Counted from the stretch's first letter, positions 6,902 through 16,264 are shown. The stretch is DNA of 64,000 bases from Acidipropionibacterium acidipropionici (GCF_001441165.1 NZ_CP013126.1:1703551-1767550), one strand, 5' to 3'. The notes: generated by a model not told the origin, from the letters alone. A program made the numbers and translations.

Positions 6902-7849
6902 ATGAATCCACCCACCGATCTGTTCGCCGCCGCTGAGGAGGGCGTCGTCGTCCTCGATGGCGGGCTCGGAACCCTTCTGGAGGCTCGGGGCAATGACATC
7001 ACCGGGCAGCTCTGGTCGGCGCAGATCCTGCGCGACCGCCCCGAGGAGGTGCTCGCCGCCCACCGCGACTTCTTCGCGGCCGGGGCCCGGGTGGCGACGA
7101 CGGCCTCGTACCAGGTGACTCGACAGGGGCTCGCGGCGATCGGCGGCAGGCCCGAGGAGGCCGATGAGCTCCTGAGACGCAGCGTCGAGGTGGCCCGGCG
7201 GGCCGTTGACGAGGCTGCTGCCAGAGCCGGCGGGGATGGCGTCGACCGCTGGGTCGCCGCCTCGATCGGACCTTATGGGGCCGGCCCGGGACGGGGCACC
7301 GAGTACGACGGCGACTACGGGCTGACCGTCTCTGAACTGGCCGCCTGGCACCGGCCCCGGATCGAGGTGCTGGCGTCCACCCACGCCGACGTGCTGCTCG
7401 CCGAGACCATCCCCAGCATTCTGGAGGTCGAGGCGCTGGCCCAGGAGCTGTCGGACGCCGCGCTCCCGGCGATGCTCAGCCTCACCGTCGCCGACGGGAG
7501 GATGCGCGACGGCACTGAGCTGTCGGAGGTCACGCGGGTTCTGGCCGGGGTGCGCAACATCCGCGCCGTCGGCGTCAACTGCTGCGGTGCCGAGGACGCC
7601 CTGGCCGCGGTGCTGATCCTGGCCGAGGGCACCGACCGGCCGCTGATCGCCTATCCGAACAGCGGGGAGCGGTGGAATCACGTCGCCCGCACCTGGGAGC
7701 CACGCGAGAAGGGCGAACTCACGCCCCTCGGCGCCGTGCCCGACCTGCTCGGAGCCGGTGTGCGGTTCCTCGGTGGCTGCTGCCGGGTCACCCCGCGCGA
7801 GATCGAGGCGATGACGGGACTGATCGGGAAGCAGGAGAGCCATGGCTGA
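6902..7849 (+). CDS. mmuM: Homocysteine S-methyltransferase
   Basis: A 315-residue zinc-dependent methyltransferase expected to make methionine from homocysteine using S-methylmethionine or a related methyl donor in the cytoplasm. The N-terminus holds VVLDGGLGTLLEARG, and the three zinc cysteines appear as GVNCCG at about residue 227 and GGCCRVTP at about residue 300, both diagnostic. Length matches the family. ATG at 6902 opens the conserved region; longer frames would run through the inverted repeat. It overlaps the following permease gene by 8 bp, the classic methyltransferase/S-methylmethionine permease pair. Confidence 0.92.
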   Translation: MNPPTDLFAAAEEGVVVLDGGLGTLLEARGNDITGQLWSAQILRDRPEEVLAAHRDFFAAGARVATTASYQVTRQGLAAIGGRPEEADELLRRSVEVARRAVDEAAARAGGDGVDRWVAASIGPYGAGPGRGTEYDGDYGLTVSELAAWHRPRIEVLASTHADVLLAETIPSILEVEALAQELSDAALPAMLSLTVADGRMRDGTELSEVTRVLAGVRNIRAVGVNCCGAEDALAAVLILAEGTDRPLIAYPNSGERWNHVARTWEPREKGELTPLGAVPDLLGAGVRFLGGCCRVTPREIEAMTGLIGKQESHG

Positions 7850-9320
7850 AATGGCTGAACAGGTTGTCGAGCCGCAGGACGTGGCCGCGCCACAGAACTC
7901 CTCGTTGCAGCGGTCCATGAGATCGCGCCACCTGGTGATGATCGCCCTGGGTGGGGTGATCGGCTCGGGGCTGTTCGTCTCCTCGGGCTACACCATCTCC
8001 CAGGCCGGGCCGCTGGGCGCCGTTCTGGCCTACGGCATCGGGGCCGTCGTCGCCTACCTGGTGATGGCCTGCCTGGGCGAACTGGCCGTCGTCTACCCCG
8101 TCTCGGGCGGATTCCACGTCTACGCCACCCGCAACCTGGGCGCGGCGTGGGGATTCACCACCGCCTGGCTGTACTGGATGTGCTGGGCCGTGGCCCTGGG
8201 CAGCGAGCTGACGGCGTCGGGGATCCTCATGAAGCGCTGGTTCCCCGGGGTGCCCGTGTGGGTGTGGTGCCTGGTCTTCGGCGCGGCGCTGTTCACGATC
8301 AACGCGATCTCCTCGCGGGTCTTCGGGGAGACCGAGTTCTGGCTGTCGCTGATCAAGGTGGTCGCCGTGCTGGCGGTCATCGTCGTGGGCGCCGCCACCA
8401 TCATCGGGGTCAACCCGGCCGCCGGGCTGGGCAATTTCGTCACCGACCAGGGACTCTTCCCGAAGGGTCTCACCGGTGTGCTCATCACCGTGCTGGCGGT
8501 GTTCTACGCCTTCAGCGGTACCGAGCTGATCGGGGTGGCGGCGGGCGAGGCCGAGGATCCGCAGCGCACCATTCCACGGGCGATCCGCACCGCCGTCATC
8601 AGGCTGACGGTCTTCTTCATCGGGGCCATCGCGGTGATCGCCGCCATCGTGCCCTTCAAGAGCGCCGGCCTGGACGAGAGCCCCTTCGTCACGGTCTTTG
8701 ACCGGGCGGGGCTGCCCGCGGCCGCCGACATCATGAACTTCGTCGTCATCTCCGCATTGCTCTCGGCGGGCAACTCCGGGCTCTTCTCCTGCGCCCGGAT
8801 GCTGCACTCCCTGGCGGCCGAGGGGCAGGGGCCGAGGATCTTCGCCCGCACCACCCGCAGGGGTATTCCGCTGGTGGCGCTCAGCGTCTCCATGATCGGC
8901 GGGGTGGCCTCTCTGCTGTCCAGCGTGGTCGCGCCGGGGAGTCTCTTCCTGGCGATGGTGTCGATCGCCGGGTTCGCTGTCGTGGCGGTCTGGATCTCGA
9001 TCGTCGCCTCCCTGCTGTCCTTCCGGCGTCGGCTGGTGCGAGGCGGGGGAGACGCCGGGGCGCTGTCCTATCACGCCCCGGCCTTCCCGGTGGTGCCGGT
9101 GCTCGCGATCGTGCTGCTTGTCGCCTCCCTCGTCGGGGTGGCCCTCGACCCGGAGCAGCAGGCCTCGCTGTGGTTCGGCATCCCGTTCACGCTCGCCTGC
9201 CTCGCCTATTACAGGATCAGGCACGGGGCCGGGGTGTTCCGCCCGCACAACGACCCCGTCCAGGATGCGGCACAGGGGGTGGGGGCCGCCCCGGAACGGG
9301 TCGACACCGGGAATATATAA
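7842..9320 (+). CDS. mmuP: Amino acid permease, probable S-methylmethionine transporter
   Basis: A 492-residue APC-superfamily permease of the AAT type with about twelve membrane helices. The first helix carries the family signature GGVIGSGLFVSSGYT, and the long conserved stretch ending in FYAFSGTELIGVAAGE, with EAEDPQRTIPRAI after it, is typical of this subfamily. Its start lies inside the end of the S-methyltransferase gene (8-bp overlap), which makes S-methylmethionine the most likely substrate, though related amino acids cannot be excluded. The stop codon sits within the left arm of an AT-rich hairpin that ends transcription. Confidence 0.85.
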   Translation: MAEMAEQVVEPQDVAAPQNSSLQRSMRSRHLVMIALGGVIGSGLFVSSGYTISQAGPLGAVLAYGIGAVVAYLVMACLGELAVVYPVSGGFHVYATRNLGAAWGFTTAWLYWMCWAVALGSELTASGILMKRWFPGVPVWVWCLVFGAALFTINAISSRVFGETEFWLSLIKVVAVLAVIVVGAATIIGVNPAAGLGNFVTDQGLFPKGLTGVLITVLAVFYAFSGTELIGVAAGEAEDPQRTIPRAIRTAVIRLTVFFIGAIAVIAAIVPFKSAGLDESPFVTVFDRAGLPAAADIMNFVVISALLSAGNSGLFSCARMLHSLAAEGQGPRIFARTTRRGIPLVALSVSMIGGVASLLSSVVAPGSLFLAMVSIAGFAVVAVWISIVASLLSFRRRLVRGGGDAGALSYHAPAFPVVPVLAIVLLVASLVGVALDPEQQASLWFGIPFTLACLAYYRIRHGAGVFRPHNDPVQDAAQGVGAAPERVDTGNI

Positions 9321-9352
9321 CTCCAGTTATATTAACTGGAGTTATATATTCC
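9310..9352. terminator. AT-rich 20-bp hairpin overlapping the permease stop codon
   Basis: Arms 9310-9329 and 9333-9352 are perfectly complementary with a TAT loop. It lies between convergent genes and can serve both. Most of it is A and T, unlike the surrounding high-GC sequence, and the permease TAA (9318-9320) is part of the stem. Confidence 0.75.
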
Positions 9353-9420
9353 GGCGTCCCAGTCGGGGCGTCACGCCGAGGTGCCGGTGCGCCTCAGCCC
9401 ACGGGCCCCGAGCGTGGGGG

Positions 9421-11412
9421 TCACTCATCCTCGATGTCTGGTTCGTCGCCCTCGGTGGCGTCCTTGTTCTTGTCCCTCCTGGCGAACGATCCGAATGCGG
9501 CTTTGAGCGCGGACCCCGCTTCCTCGGCCTTGGCCCTTGCGCGAGGCTTGTCCGGGATGCCGTCCCCGTCGATGTCGACTGCTCGGAAAGCGTCGAAGAA
9601 TCCTCCTCCGGGCTTTTCCGGCGCGGCAGGTACGGGCGATCCGATCGGTGTCAGCCCTTTCTTCACCAGGCAGTCCAACGCCCGATCCACGGCTTCCAGC
9701 TTGCGCTTCAGTTCCTTCAACCCTGGCGCCGAGGGATCCGAGCAGGCTGCGAGACGGGTGTGCTCCCGCTGGAGCTCAATCCGCGTTCCGGTGAGGCTCA
9801 TCCACGTCGAAGGATCCTGATCGAGCCCTTGGCGATCGCGCAGGAGGGCCGCGGCCAGCTGAGAGGAGACGACGGCCTCGACCGTCTCGGCAGCGATTGA
9901 CGGACTCGTGAGTCCGATGGCGATGCCGCCACCTCCGGCGCTCACGAGAGCTCCGGCGGTGAGCAGGCCGCCGACCATCCCACCCGGGCCGAAGGTGGCC
10001 AGGGCACTGGTGAGGACGGCTGCGCCCGCCACCCCGGGGGCCGCGGCCAGGGCGAGGCCGCCCGTCGCGGCGACAATGGCGGCGGCGCCGACTCCGAGGG
10101 CGGCCCACTTGACCCAGGCGGCCCCATTATCGAGGAGTTCCTTGCGTGCTTCGTCCACCGCAGCGACCACGTCTTGGCCGAACCGGCGGCTGAGGCCCAG
10201 CTCGATCCCCAGGTCCTCGACGGCTTCCCGGAGGATGCCGGGGCTCACGCTGATCTCGAAGGGGCGGATCGTGTTCGTCGTGGCGAGGCTCACCAGGACG
10301 ACGACGGCATCCTCGCGCGAGATGCTGTCGGGGCGTCGCGGTTCGGGCGCATCCGAAGTAGGGTCCGACAGGTCCACCATGAGGCTCGCAATTGCGGCCG
10401 GGAGCGGCTGCCCCTCCTCCCGGGACCGGTCCCGCACCTGGCTCACGGTCTCGGCCTGCACCTGTCGAAGCGCTTCGCGGAAGCGATCCTGCAGGCCTCC
10501 CGAGAGCTTGGACGCGATGAGGTGCCCGTACCGCAGAACCATGAGCACCCAGCTCTCGAGGGCGTTCAATGGGATGTCATCAACACCCTGGTCGATGCGC
10601 GCCAGGTCTCGACCCAGCGACCCGTGGAGTGCATATCCGATGGCTGTGGCAACCGATGGGCTGCTCAGGTACCTCGTCGCGTCATGAACATGCGGGTCCA
10701 GCCGCGAAGGAAGGCGGAGGTCGATCATCCATGGGAATACCGATGAGATGCCGCGACCCGCGGCGACCGGGTCAGGACCGTTCCAGAAGTTCACCCACCA
10801 GCCAAGATTCACCGGGGGCTGCCTCAGAACCTTCTCGAGGCCGTCGACGTGGAACTGCACGTTCCCGAGTGGACTGCCGATCGTCACCATTCCGGCCACG
10901 TCGACCGCCCTGGGCAGTCGGCGCACGAGATCCGCGGCGATCACCGATCCCAGGCTGTGCCCGACCAGCACGAGCCGCCCTGAGGCCGGGACCTCCTTGA
11001 GAATCCTGGTCAGCACGCTGGCGCGGATACGAGTGTCCCGGAGGTAGTTCGCCGCCTGGAAGAAGACAGGAGCAGTCAGCGCTGCGTCCACGACGGCGTC
11101 CGCAGGAGGACGGATCCTGCCCTGATCGGTCGGACCGAGTAGAGCTTCGATCGCTGCCTCCCTTCGCTGAAATTCTCGCCGGTTGAGCTGTGCCTCCTCG
11201 CCGGTCGGCAGTGCAACCGTCAGGTCCGGAAGCGGGAGGTCGTCGTCGACTCCGTTGAGGGTGTTCGGGTACTTCGGTGCGATGACCTTCACTCCGTCCA
11301 GCCCGGGATAGCCGAGGGCCTCGAGACCCTCGATCAGCGACTCCTGCCAGGCGTCCTCCTGGTCGCCGGTACCGACGCCGTGGAGGAACAGGAGGACTGG
11401 GGCTTCAGACAT
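9421..11412 (-). CDS. Alpha/beta hydrolase with C-terminal glycine-rich hydrophobic segment
   Basis: A 663-residue protein with no signal peptide. The first 330 residues form a lipase-like alpha/beta hydrolase: VLLFLHGVGTG for the oxyanion strand and the nucleophile elbow GHSLGS with Ser about 153. A linker full of charged residues follows, then a helical domain and, at about residues 425-510, a long Gly/Ala-rich hydrophobic tract (such as GVGAAAIVAATGGLALAAA) able to form two or three membrane helices. The end contains a calcium-loop-like DIDGDGIPDKP and a very acidic tail. ATG at 11412 is preceded by GTGAGG. It stands alone between a convergent permease and a divergent membrane protein. Role unknown; a membrane-acting lipase or effector is only a guess. 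Confidence 0.75.
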   Translation of the reverse strand: MSEAPVLLFLHGVGTGDQEDAWQESLIEGLEALGYPGLDGVKVIAPKYPNTLNGVDDDLPLPDLTVALPTGEEAQLNRREFQRREAAIEALLGPTDQGRIRPPADAVVDAALTAPVFFQAANYLRDTRIRASVLTRILKEVPASGRLVLVGHSLGSVIAADLVRRLPRAVDVAGMVTIGSPLGNVQFHVDGLEKVLRQPPVNLGWWVNFWNGPDPVAAGRGISSVFPWMIDLRLPSRLDPHVHDATRYLSSPSVATAIGYALHGSLGRDLARIDQGVDDIPLNALESWVLMVLRYGHLIASKLSGGLQDRFREALRQVQAETVSQVRDRSREEGQPLPAAIASLMVDLSDPTSDAPEPRRPDSISREDAVVVLVSLATTNTIRPFEISVSPGILREAVEDLGIELGLSRRFGQDVVAAVDEARKELLDNGAAWVKWAALGVGAAAIVAATGGLALAAAPGVAGAAVLTSALATFGPGGMVGGLLTAGALVSAGGGGIAIGLTSPSIAAETVEAVVSSQLAAALLRDRQGLDQDPSTWMSLTGTRIELQREHTRLAACSDPSAPGLKELKRKLEAVDRALDCLVKKGLTPIGSPVPAAPEKPGGGFFDAFRAVDIDGDGIPDKPRARAKAEEAGSALKAAFGSFARRDKNKDATEGDEPDIEDE

Positions 11413-11557
11413 CGATGTGTGCCTCACTCTCATGATCTGAGGACGACTCCCCGCGTTCCCTCGATAGCAATATATACGGTGTGCCTGACACGGCTCATGT
11501 GTCCCTCGTGTGAGGCGCGGCGCGGGCGACGGCCCTGTCGAATGGCACCATGGCGCG

Positions 11558-12367
11558 ATGAACGGCACGCAGGCACACAGCCGTGCCCCGATCATCGTGG
11601 GCAGCAGCCTGGGTCTGGTCATCGGTGCGACGATCATGATCCTTCTCCACGAGAGCAGCCACGCCATCGCCGGCGCGGTACAGGGACTCCACCCGACCCA
11701 GGTGCCCTTCGCGGTGGACTACACCCCCGAACCCGGCACCTCCGCTCATGTCATCGCGCTCCTGGCGGGCCCGGCATTCAGCCTGGTCAGCGGCGCGATC
11801 GGCATCGCGGTCGACCGGATCGCCGTCCCCCTCCTCGGCCGCCCCTTCTGGCGGATGGTCTGGGTGTGGACGATCTTCACCAGCGTCCAGGAGGGCCTGG
11901 GCTATCTGCAGATCACCGCGATCATGGGAGCCGGGGACACCGCCCAGGCCTTCGACCTCATGGGCCTCTCCTCCGGCGCCCTCATCACCGCCACTATCAT
12001 CGGATGGGCAGGGCTCCCGGTGACGGCATGGCTGTTCGCCGGAGCCATCCGGCCGATGTGCTCGACAGTCCGCGAGAAGCGGGCCCTGGCCGTCTGGCCG
12101 TGGATCATCGGCACCGTCGTGCTGCTGGTCCTCATGACGATCTACGTGCTCCTCGGCCCGGTGAAGGACGCCGGGGTGATCGTCGCCGTCCTCGCCGGAG
12201 CCCTGGCCGTCGGCATTTTCGCCCCGATATCAATGATGTTCGGCACCGAGAAGGTCGGTGCCGACAAGCCGTTGACGATGCACTGGCCCGCGACCGGCGG
12301 GCTGATCCTGCTCGTCATCCTCGTCGCGGTGAACCTGGTTCTGACCCAGAGCTGGATCTGGCCGTGA
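11558..12367 (+). CDS. HExxH-containing membrane protein, M50-protease-like
   Basis: A 269-residue membrane protein with about six hydrophobic stretches. The first helix runs directly into LLHESSHAIAGAVQG, an HExxH motif at the membrane face as in site-2 (M50) proteases, near residue 30. I do not see the usual second motif (NPDG or LDG), so proteolytic activity is unproven. The ATG at 11558 has no strong ribosome site; a GTG at 11510 would add 16 unremarkable residues. It is divergent from the alpha/beta hydrolase and followed by a bidirectional terminator shared with the convergent tRNA-Pro. Confidence 0.65.
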   Translation: MNGTQAHSRAPIIVGSSLGLVIGATIMILLHESSHAIAGAVQGLHPTQVPFAVDYTPEPGTSAHVIALLAGPAFSLVSGAIGIAVDRIAVPLLGRPFWRMVWVWTIFTSVQEGLGYLQITAIMGAGDTAQAFDLMGLSSGALITATIIGWAGLPVTAWLFAGAIRPMCSTVREKRALAVWPWIIGTVVLLVLMTIYVLLGPVKDAGVIVAVLAGALAVGIFAPISMMFGTEKVGADKPLTMHWPATGGLILLVILVAVNLVLTQSWIWP

Positions 12368-12388
12368 GCTGCTTCCGAGCATGAGAAA

Positions 12389-12412
12389 GGGGCCCGCCTG
12401 ACGGCGGGCCCC
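12389..12412. terminator. Bidirectional terminator between membrane protein and tRNA-Pro
   Basis: A 10-bp GC stem (12389-12398 with 12403-12412) and TGAC loop. On the minus strand it is followed by TTTCTC, a fair U-tract for ending the tRNA transcript; on the plus strand the tail is weaker. Confidence 0.75.
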
Positions 12413-12415
12413 TCA

Positions 12416-12494
<79 letters not shown>

Positions 12495-12578
12495 ATCCGA
12501 CCTCTGAAGCTGTTGCCAGCCCCGTAAGACCGAGTGTCAGCTTAGACCACCTGACCCCTCAGGCACCAATTGAGTCAA

Positions 12579-12621
12579 TGGAGGGGACGACCCCTCCATG
12601 CTCGCGCAGGCGCTCGCTGCC
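12579..12621. repeat. Intergenic repeat copy 1
   Basis: A small hairpin (TGGAGGGG paired with CCCCTCCA, ACGA loop, 12579-12598) followed by a 21-bp stretch at 12601-12621 that recurs exactly at 21031-21051, where it again follows a G-run/C-run hairpin. Confidence 0.65.
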
Positions 12622-12674
12622 GCCCCGAACAGGTCGGGACCGCGACCGCGATGACGACTTCGCGCCCCCCTCCG

Positions 12675-13664
12675 TCAGGCGCTGCGCGGGAGGAGGGCCA
12701 CCAGGCTCGCCTCGGGGCGGCAGAACGTCCGGTACGGCGCGAAGGGGGAGGTGCCCAGGCCCGCCGAGACATGCAGCCACGCGGTATTGCCGCCCGCCTC
12801 ATGGGTCGACAGGCCCTTGACGCGCGCCGGGTCGATATCGCAGTTGGTGATGATGGCCCCCTTGAACGGCAGGCAGACCTGACCGCCGTGGGTGTGGCCG
12901 GCGAAGATCATGTCCATCCCGTCGGCGGTCATCGCGTCCAGGATGCGCAGATAAGGGGCGTGGGTGACGCCGATATTGAGATCGGCGTCCGCGGCCGGCC
13001 CCGCCACCCTCTCGTAGTGGTCCCGATGGTGATGGGCGTCATCGGTGCCCCGGAAGGCGATGGTGCGCCCGGCCACCTCCAGACGGCCCTGTCGATCGTT
13101 GAGGTCCAGCCATCCGGCGGAGGTGAAGGCCCGGCGCAGCGACTCGTGATCCAGCTCCGGATGGTCCTCGGCGGAGTCGGCGCGCGACCGTCCGTACAGC
13201 AGATAGCTGAACGGATTGCGGAAGTCGGGCTTGAGGTAGTCATTGGACCCGAAGATGAACACCCCGGGCCGCTCCAGCAGGTCGCCGAGGCTGTCCAGCA
13301 GGGGCGCCAGGGCGTCGTCGGCACAGAAATTGTCGCCGGTGTTGACCACCAGGTCCGGATCAAGATCCGCCAGCCGTGCCACCCACTCCTGCTTGCGGCG
13401 CTGCCTGGCCAGCAGGTGGATGTCGGAGATGTGCAGCACCCGGATGGGATCGGCCCCGGCCGGCAGCACCGGCACCTCGACCCGCCTCAGGGTGAACAGG
13501 TGGGCCTCGGCCACCCCCCAGGTGAGCCCTGCCGCGGCCACCGCGGCCCCGGTCAGTGCCGTACGCCCCAGGACGCGGCCGACCCGGCGTCCAGCACCGG
13601 GGCCCGTCACGGCGTCACTACCTGCCACGGCGTCAGCGCCCGCCGGTGGAGCCGCCGCTGCCAC
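12675..13664 (-). CDS. Membrane-anchored metallophosphoesterase
   Basis: A calcineurin-like phosphoesterase of about 329 residues with an N-terminal anchor (TALTGAAVAAAGLTWGVAEA, about 35-55) that should place the enzyme outside the membrane. Metal-binding motifs are in order: HISDIHLL (D and H), VVNTGDN, GSNDY in place of GNHD, VTHAPY and AGHTHGGQV. The frame's GTG at 13664 overlaps the preceding PBP gene by 32 bp; GTG at 13628, just after the PBP stop, is an equally plausible start. It follows the PBP on the same strand, as in M. tuberculosis (Rv3682-Rv3683, from memory), suggesting an envelope role; natural substrate unknown. Confidence 0.88.
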   Translation of the reverse strand: MAAAAPPAGADAVAGSDAVTGPGAGRRVGRVLGRTALTGAAVAAAGLTWGVAEAHLFTLRRVEVPVLPAGADPIRVLHISDIHLLARQRRKQEWVARLADLDPDLVVNTGDNFCADDALAPLLDSLGDLLERPGVFIFGSNDYLKPDFRNPFSYLLYGRSRADSAEDHPELDHESLRRAFTSAGWLDLNDRQGRLEVAGRTIAFRGTDDAHHHRDHYERVAGPAADADLNIGVTHAPYLRILDAMTADGMDMIFAGHTHGGQVCLPFKGAIITNCDIDPARVKGLSTHEAGGNTAWLHVSAGLGTSPFAPYRTFCRPEASLVALLPRSA

Positions 13665-16071
13665 CCCGCTGGGACTGCTTCTTGGTGGCCGTGGCCTTCG
13701 GCTTCGAGGACGCCGACGACTTGGGCTGGCTGGTCGCGCTGGCCTTGGGCTCCGCCGGGGCCGGCCCCGCCGAGACCCTCAGCTGGATCGTCGTCCCCAT
13801 GCTCACCGAACCGCTGCTCGGATATGTACCCAGGAAGGTGCCCTCCGGGTAGGAGGAGTAGACGCGATCGACGGAGGTGGCGAATCCGGCCTTGGTGAGC
13901 GCCGCCTTGGCCTGTTCGAAGGACATCCCGTCCGTGCTCGGCACGTTGACCTGCTTGCCGTTGACGATGGTGTTGCTGGGGTCCTTGAAGGAGGTCTTCG
14001 GCTTGTTGCGCAGCACCGAGGCCATTGCCCGCCGGTAGATCTGGCCGGCGTCGCCTCCGCCGGATCCCTGCAGGTACTGGCCGGTGCTCAGGTACAGCCC
14101 CTTGACGGACTTGTACTCGCGGCCCCTGAAGCGCGAGGCGCTCTTGTCGGCGGCGATGAGGGCCACGCCGGCCGCCTGCGGGGTGTAGCCGGCGAACCAG
14201 ACGGCCTCGTTGGAGTCCGTGGTGCCCGTCTTGCCGGCCTGCGGATAACCGCCCGGGATCGTCGCAGGGGCGCCAGTGCCGTTCATGACCCCCTGCAGCA
14301 CCGAGTTGACGCCGTCGGCCACCGACTGGGAGACGACCCGCTTGCAGTTGGCGCTGGGCACCGAGAGCGACTTGCCGTCACGATTGACGACCGACTTGAG
14401 GATGACCGGGTCGCAGTGGGTGCCGCGCGCCGCGAAGGTGGCGTAGGCGGTGGCCATCGACAGAGGGGTCACCTCAGCGGTGCCCAGGGTGAAGGACGGG
14501 ATGTACTGGTACTCCTTGACGATGTCCTTGCCGCTGGAGAGCTGGACGCCGGTCTTCTTCGCCATATTCGTCACATCGCACAGGCCGGTGTCGCGTTCCA
14601 GCTGCACGAAGTAGGTGTTGACCGAGTAGGCGGCGGCCTCATAGAGGTCGATATTCGTGGAGTGACCGGTCGAGTTGTTGACCTCGAAGGAGCTGGACTT
14701 GAATGCGCCGTCGCAGCTCTTGAAATTCTCTCCGGTGAAGTCCATCGGGGAGGACGCCGTGTACCGGGTTCTGATCGGGAAGCCCTTCTGCAGGGCGGCG
14801 GCCATCGTGAAGGTCTTGAAGGTCGAGCCGGCCTGGTAGCCCTCGGCGCCGCCCATCTCCTCCGATGCCATGTAGTTGTAGTAGGTCTGGCCCTTGCCGG
14901 TGCCCATCTCAGGCCGGGACTGCGCCATCGCCATGATGAGGCCGGTGCCCGGCTGGACGATCGCGGTGCCGCCGATGACCGGGTCGGTGGGGCCGACCAT
15001 CCTCGCCACGGCGCTCTCCGCCGAGGCCTGGGCCTTCGGGTCGATGAGGGTGTGGATGGTCAGACCGCCGCGGTTGAGCAGCGTGAGCCGCTCCTCCTTG
15101 GTCTTGCCGAGGGCGGGCATGTTGAGAAGTGCGTGCTTGGCGTAGTCGCACACGAAGGGGTACTTCGAGGCGATGCAGTCCTTCTTCGCGCTGACGACCT
15201 TGGACTTGTCGAAGGCGACCTTCTTCGCCTGCTCGGCCTCGTCCTTGCTGATGATATTGAGCTGGGCCATCCGGTTGAGCACCGTGTTGCGCCGGGTGAT
15301 CGCGGCCTCCGGATTGTTCACCGGGTCGGTGGCCACCGGGTTCTGCACCAGACCGGCCAGCATGGCGGCCTGGGGGAGGGTGAGCTTGGCCGCGGTGGTG
15401 TTGAAGTAGTGCTTGGCGGCCGCCTCGACGCCGTAGGCGCCGTCGCCGTAGTAGGCGATGTTGAGGTACTTCTCCAGAATCTCCTTCTTGGAGTACTTCT
15501 TCTCCAGGGCGACCGCGTATCGCAGCTCCTGGATCTTCCTGGAGAGGGTCTGCTCCTGGGCTGCCTGGACGCCGGCCTGGTCGCCCTTGGCCTCGGCGGC
15601 CTCGATGCGCACCTGCTTGACGAACTGCTGGGTCAGGGTGGAACCGCCCTGGGTGGACCCGCCGGCGACATTGGACAGCAGCGCCCTCGAGGTGCCGCGG
15701 AAGTCGATGGGGCCGTGCTCGAAGAACCGGTTGTCCTCGATGGCCACCTGCGCCTTCTGCATGATCGGCGCCACCTGCCCCAGGGACACGTCGACCCGGT
15801 TCTCGGCGTAGAAGGTGGCCAGGACCGACCCGTCGGCGTTGAGCAGCTGGGAGCGCTGAGCCTGCTGGCCGATGTTCATGTCGGTGGGCAGATCCTCCAG
15901 GGAGTCCGCACCGGAGCGTGCGATGGCGCCCGTCATGGCGGCACCGGGTACGACGAAGCCAGCCATCAGCAGACCCGCCAGGACACTGACGACTCCGAAC
16001 ATGGCCAAGGAGTAGAGCTTGCCAGACTTCGGGGAACCCATGGGCCCAAGGGTACGCGAGGATACTGACAT
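13633..16071 (-). CDS. Bifunctional class A penicillin-binding protein with PASTA domain, PonA2-like
   Basis: An 812-residue peptidoglycan synthase. After a short cytoplasmic end and one membrane helix (YSLAMFGVVSVLAGLLMAGF), the GT51 glycosyltransferase domain shows EDNRFFEH with catalytic Glu about residue 112 and QGGSTLTQQFVK. The transpeptidase has SxxK in GSTFKTF (Ser about 416), SVN in YSVNTYF and GKTGTTD (Lys about 613). A single PASTA domain follows, then a basic Pro/Ser/Lys tail. ATG at 16071 has GAGGAG directly against it; ATG at 16041 is the alternative. The gene is divergent from a WhiB gene and followed by a phosphoesterase, the ponA2 arrangement of mycobacteria. Confidence 0.94.
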   Translation of the reverse strand: MSVSSRTLGPMGSPKSGKLYSLAMFGVVSVLAGLLMAGFVVPGAAMTGAIARSGADSLEDLPTDMNIGQQAQRSQLLNADGSVLATFYAENRVDVSLGQVAPIMQKAQVAIEDNRFFEHGPIDFRGTSRALLSNVAGGSTQGGSTLTQQFVKQVRIEAAEAKGDQAGVQAAQEQTLSRKIQELRYAVALEKKYSKKEILEKYLNIAYYGDGAYGVEAAAKHYFNTTAAKLTLPQAAMLAGLVQNPVATDPVNNPEAAITRRNTVLNRMAQLNIISKDEAEQAKKVAFDKSKVVSAKKDCIASKYPFVCDYAKHALLNMPALGKTKEERLTLLNRGGLTIHTLIDPKAQASAESAVARMVGPTDPVIGGTAIVQPGTGLIMAMAQSRPEMGTGKGQTYYNYMASEEMGGAEGYQAGSTFKTFTMAAALQKGFPIRTRYTASSPMDFTGENFKSCDGAFKSSSFEVNNSTGHSTNIDLYEAAAYSVNTYFVQLERDTGLCDVTNMAKKTGVQLSSGKDIVKEYQYIPSFTLGTAEVTPLSMATAYATFAARGTHCDPVILKSVVNRDGKSLSVPSANCKRVVSQSVADGVNSVLQGVMNGTGAPATIPGGYPQAGKTGTTDSNEAVWFAGYTPQAAGVALIAADKSASRFRGREYKSVKGLYLSTGQYLQGSGGGDAGQIYRRAMASVLRNKPKTSFKDPSNTIVNGKQVNVPSTDGMSFEQAKAALTKAGFATSVDRVYSSYPEGTFLGTYPSSGSVSMGTTIQLRVSAGPAPAEPKASATSQPKSSASSKPKATATKKQSQRGGSGGSTGGR

Positions 16072-16264
16072 CTCCTCGACACGGTCTCGCCGGGGTCTGA
16101 TCCGGCGCGCTGGTGGACGTCGTCCGCGCGGGGGACAGCGCCGCTCAGATCCGCCTGTGCAGCGGTCCCGCGGCCCCGAAAACTCCGATGCTCCCGACAG
16201 CCTTTTCACAGCGTCCGACAATCAACCTTGTCATCGGGAGGCCGTTCAGCGTAGCGTGTGTCAC

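Noticed and set aside
10664-10676. Further copy of the MarR palindrome (CTCAGGTACCTCG)
   Set aside because: Only the central eight bases match and it is inside the coding region of the hydrolase.
13243-16068. A 941-codon plus-strand frame opposite the PBP gene
   Set aside because: The composition is that of an antisense shadow, and the minus-strand PBP has intact catalytic motifs throughout.
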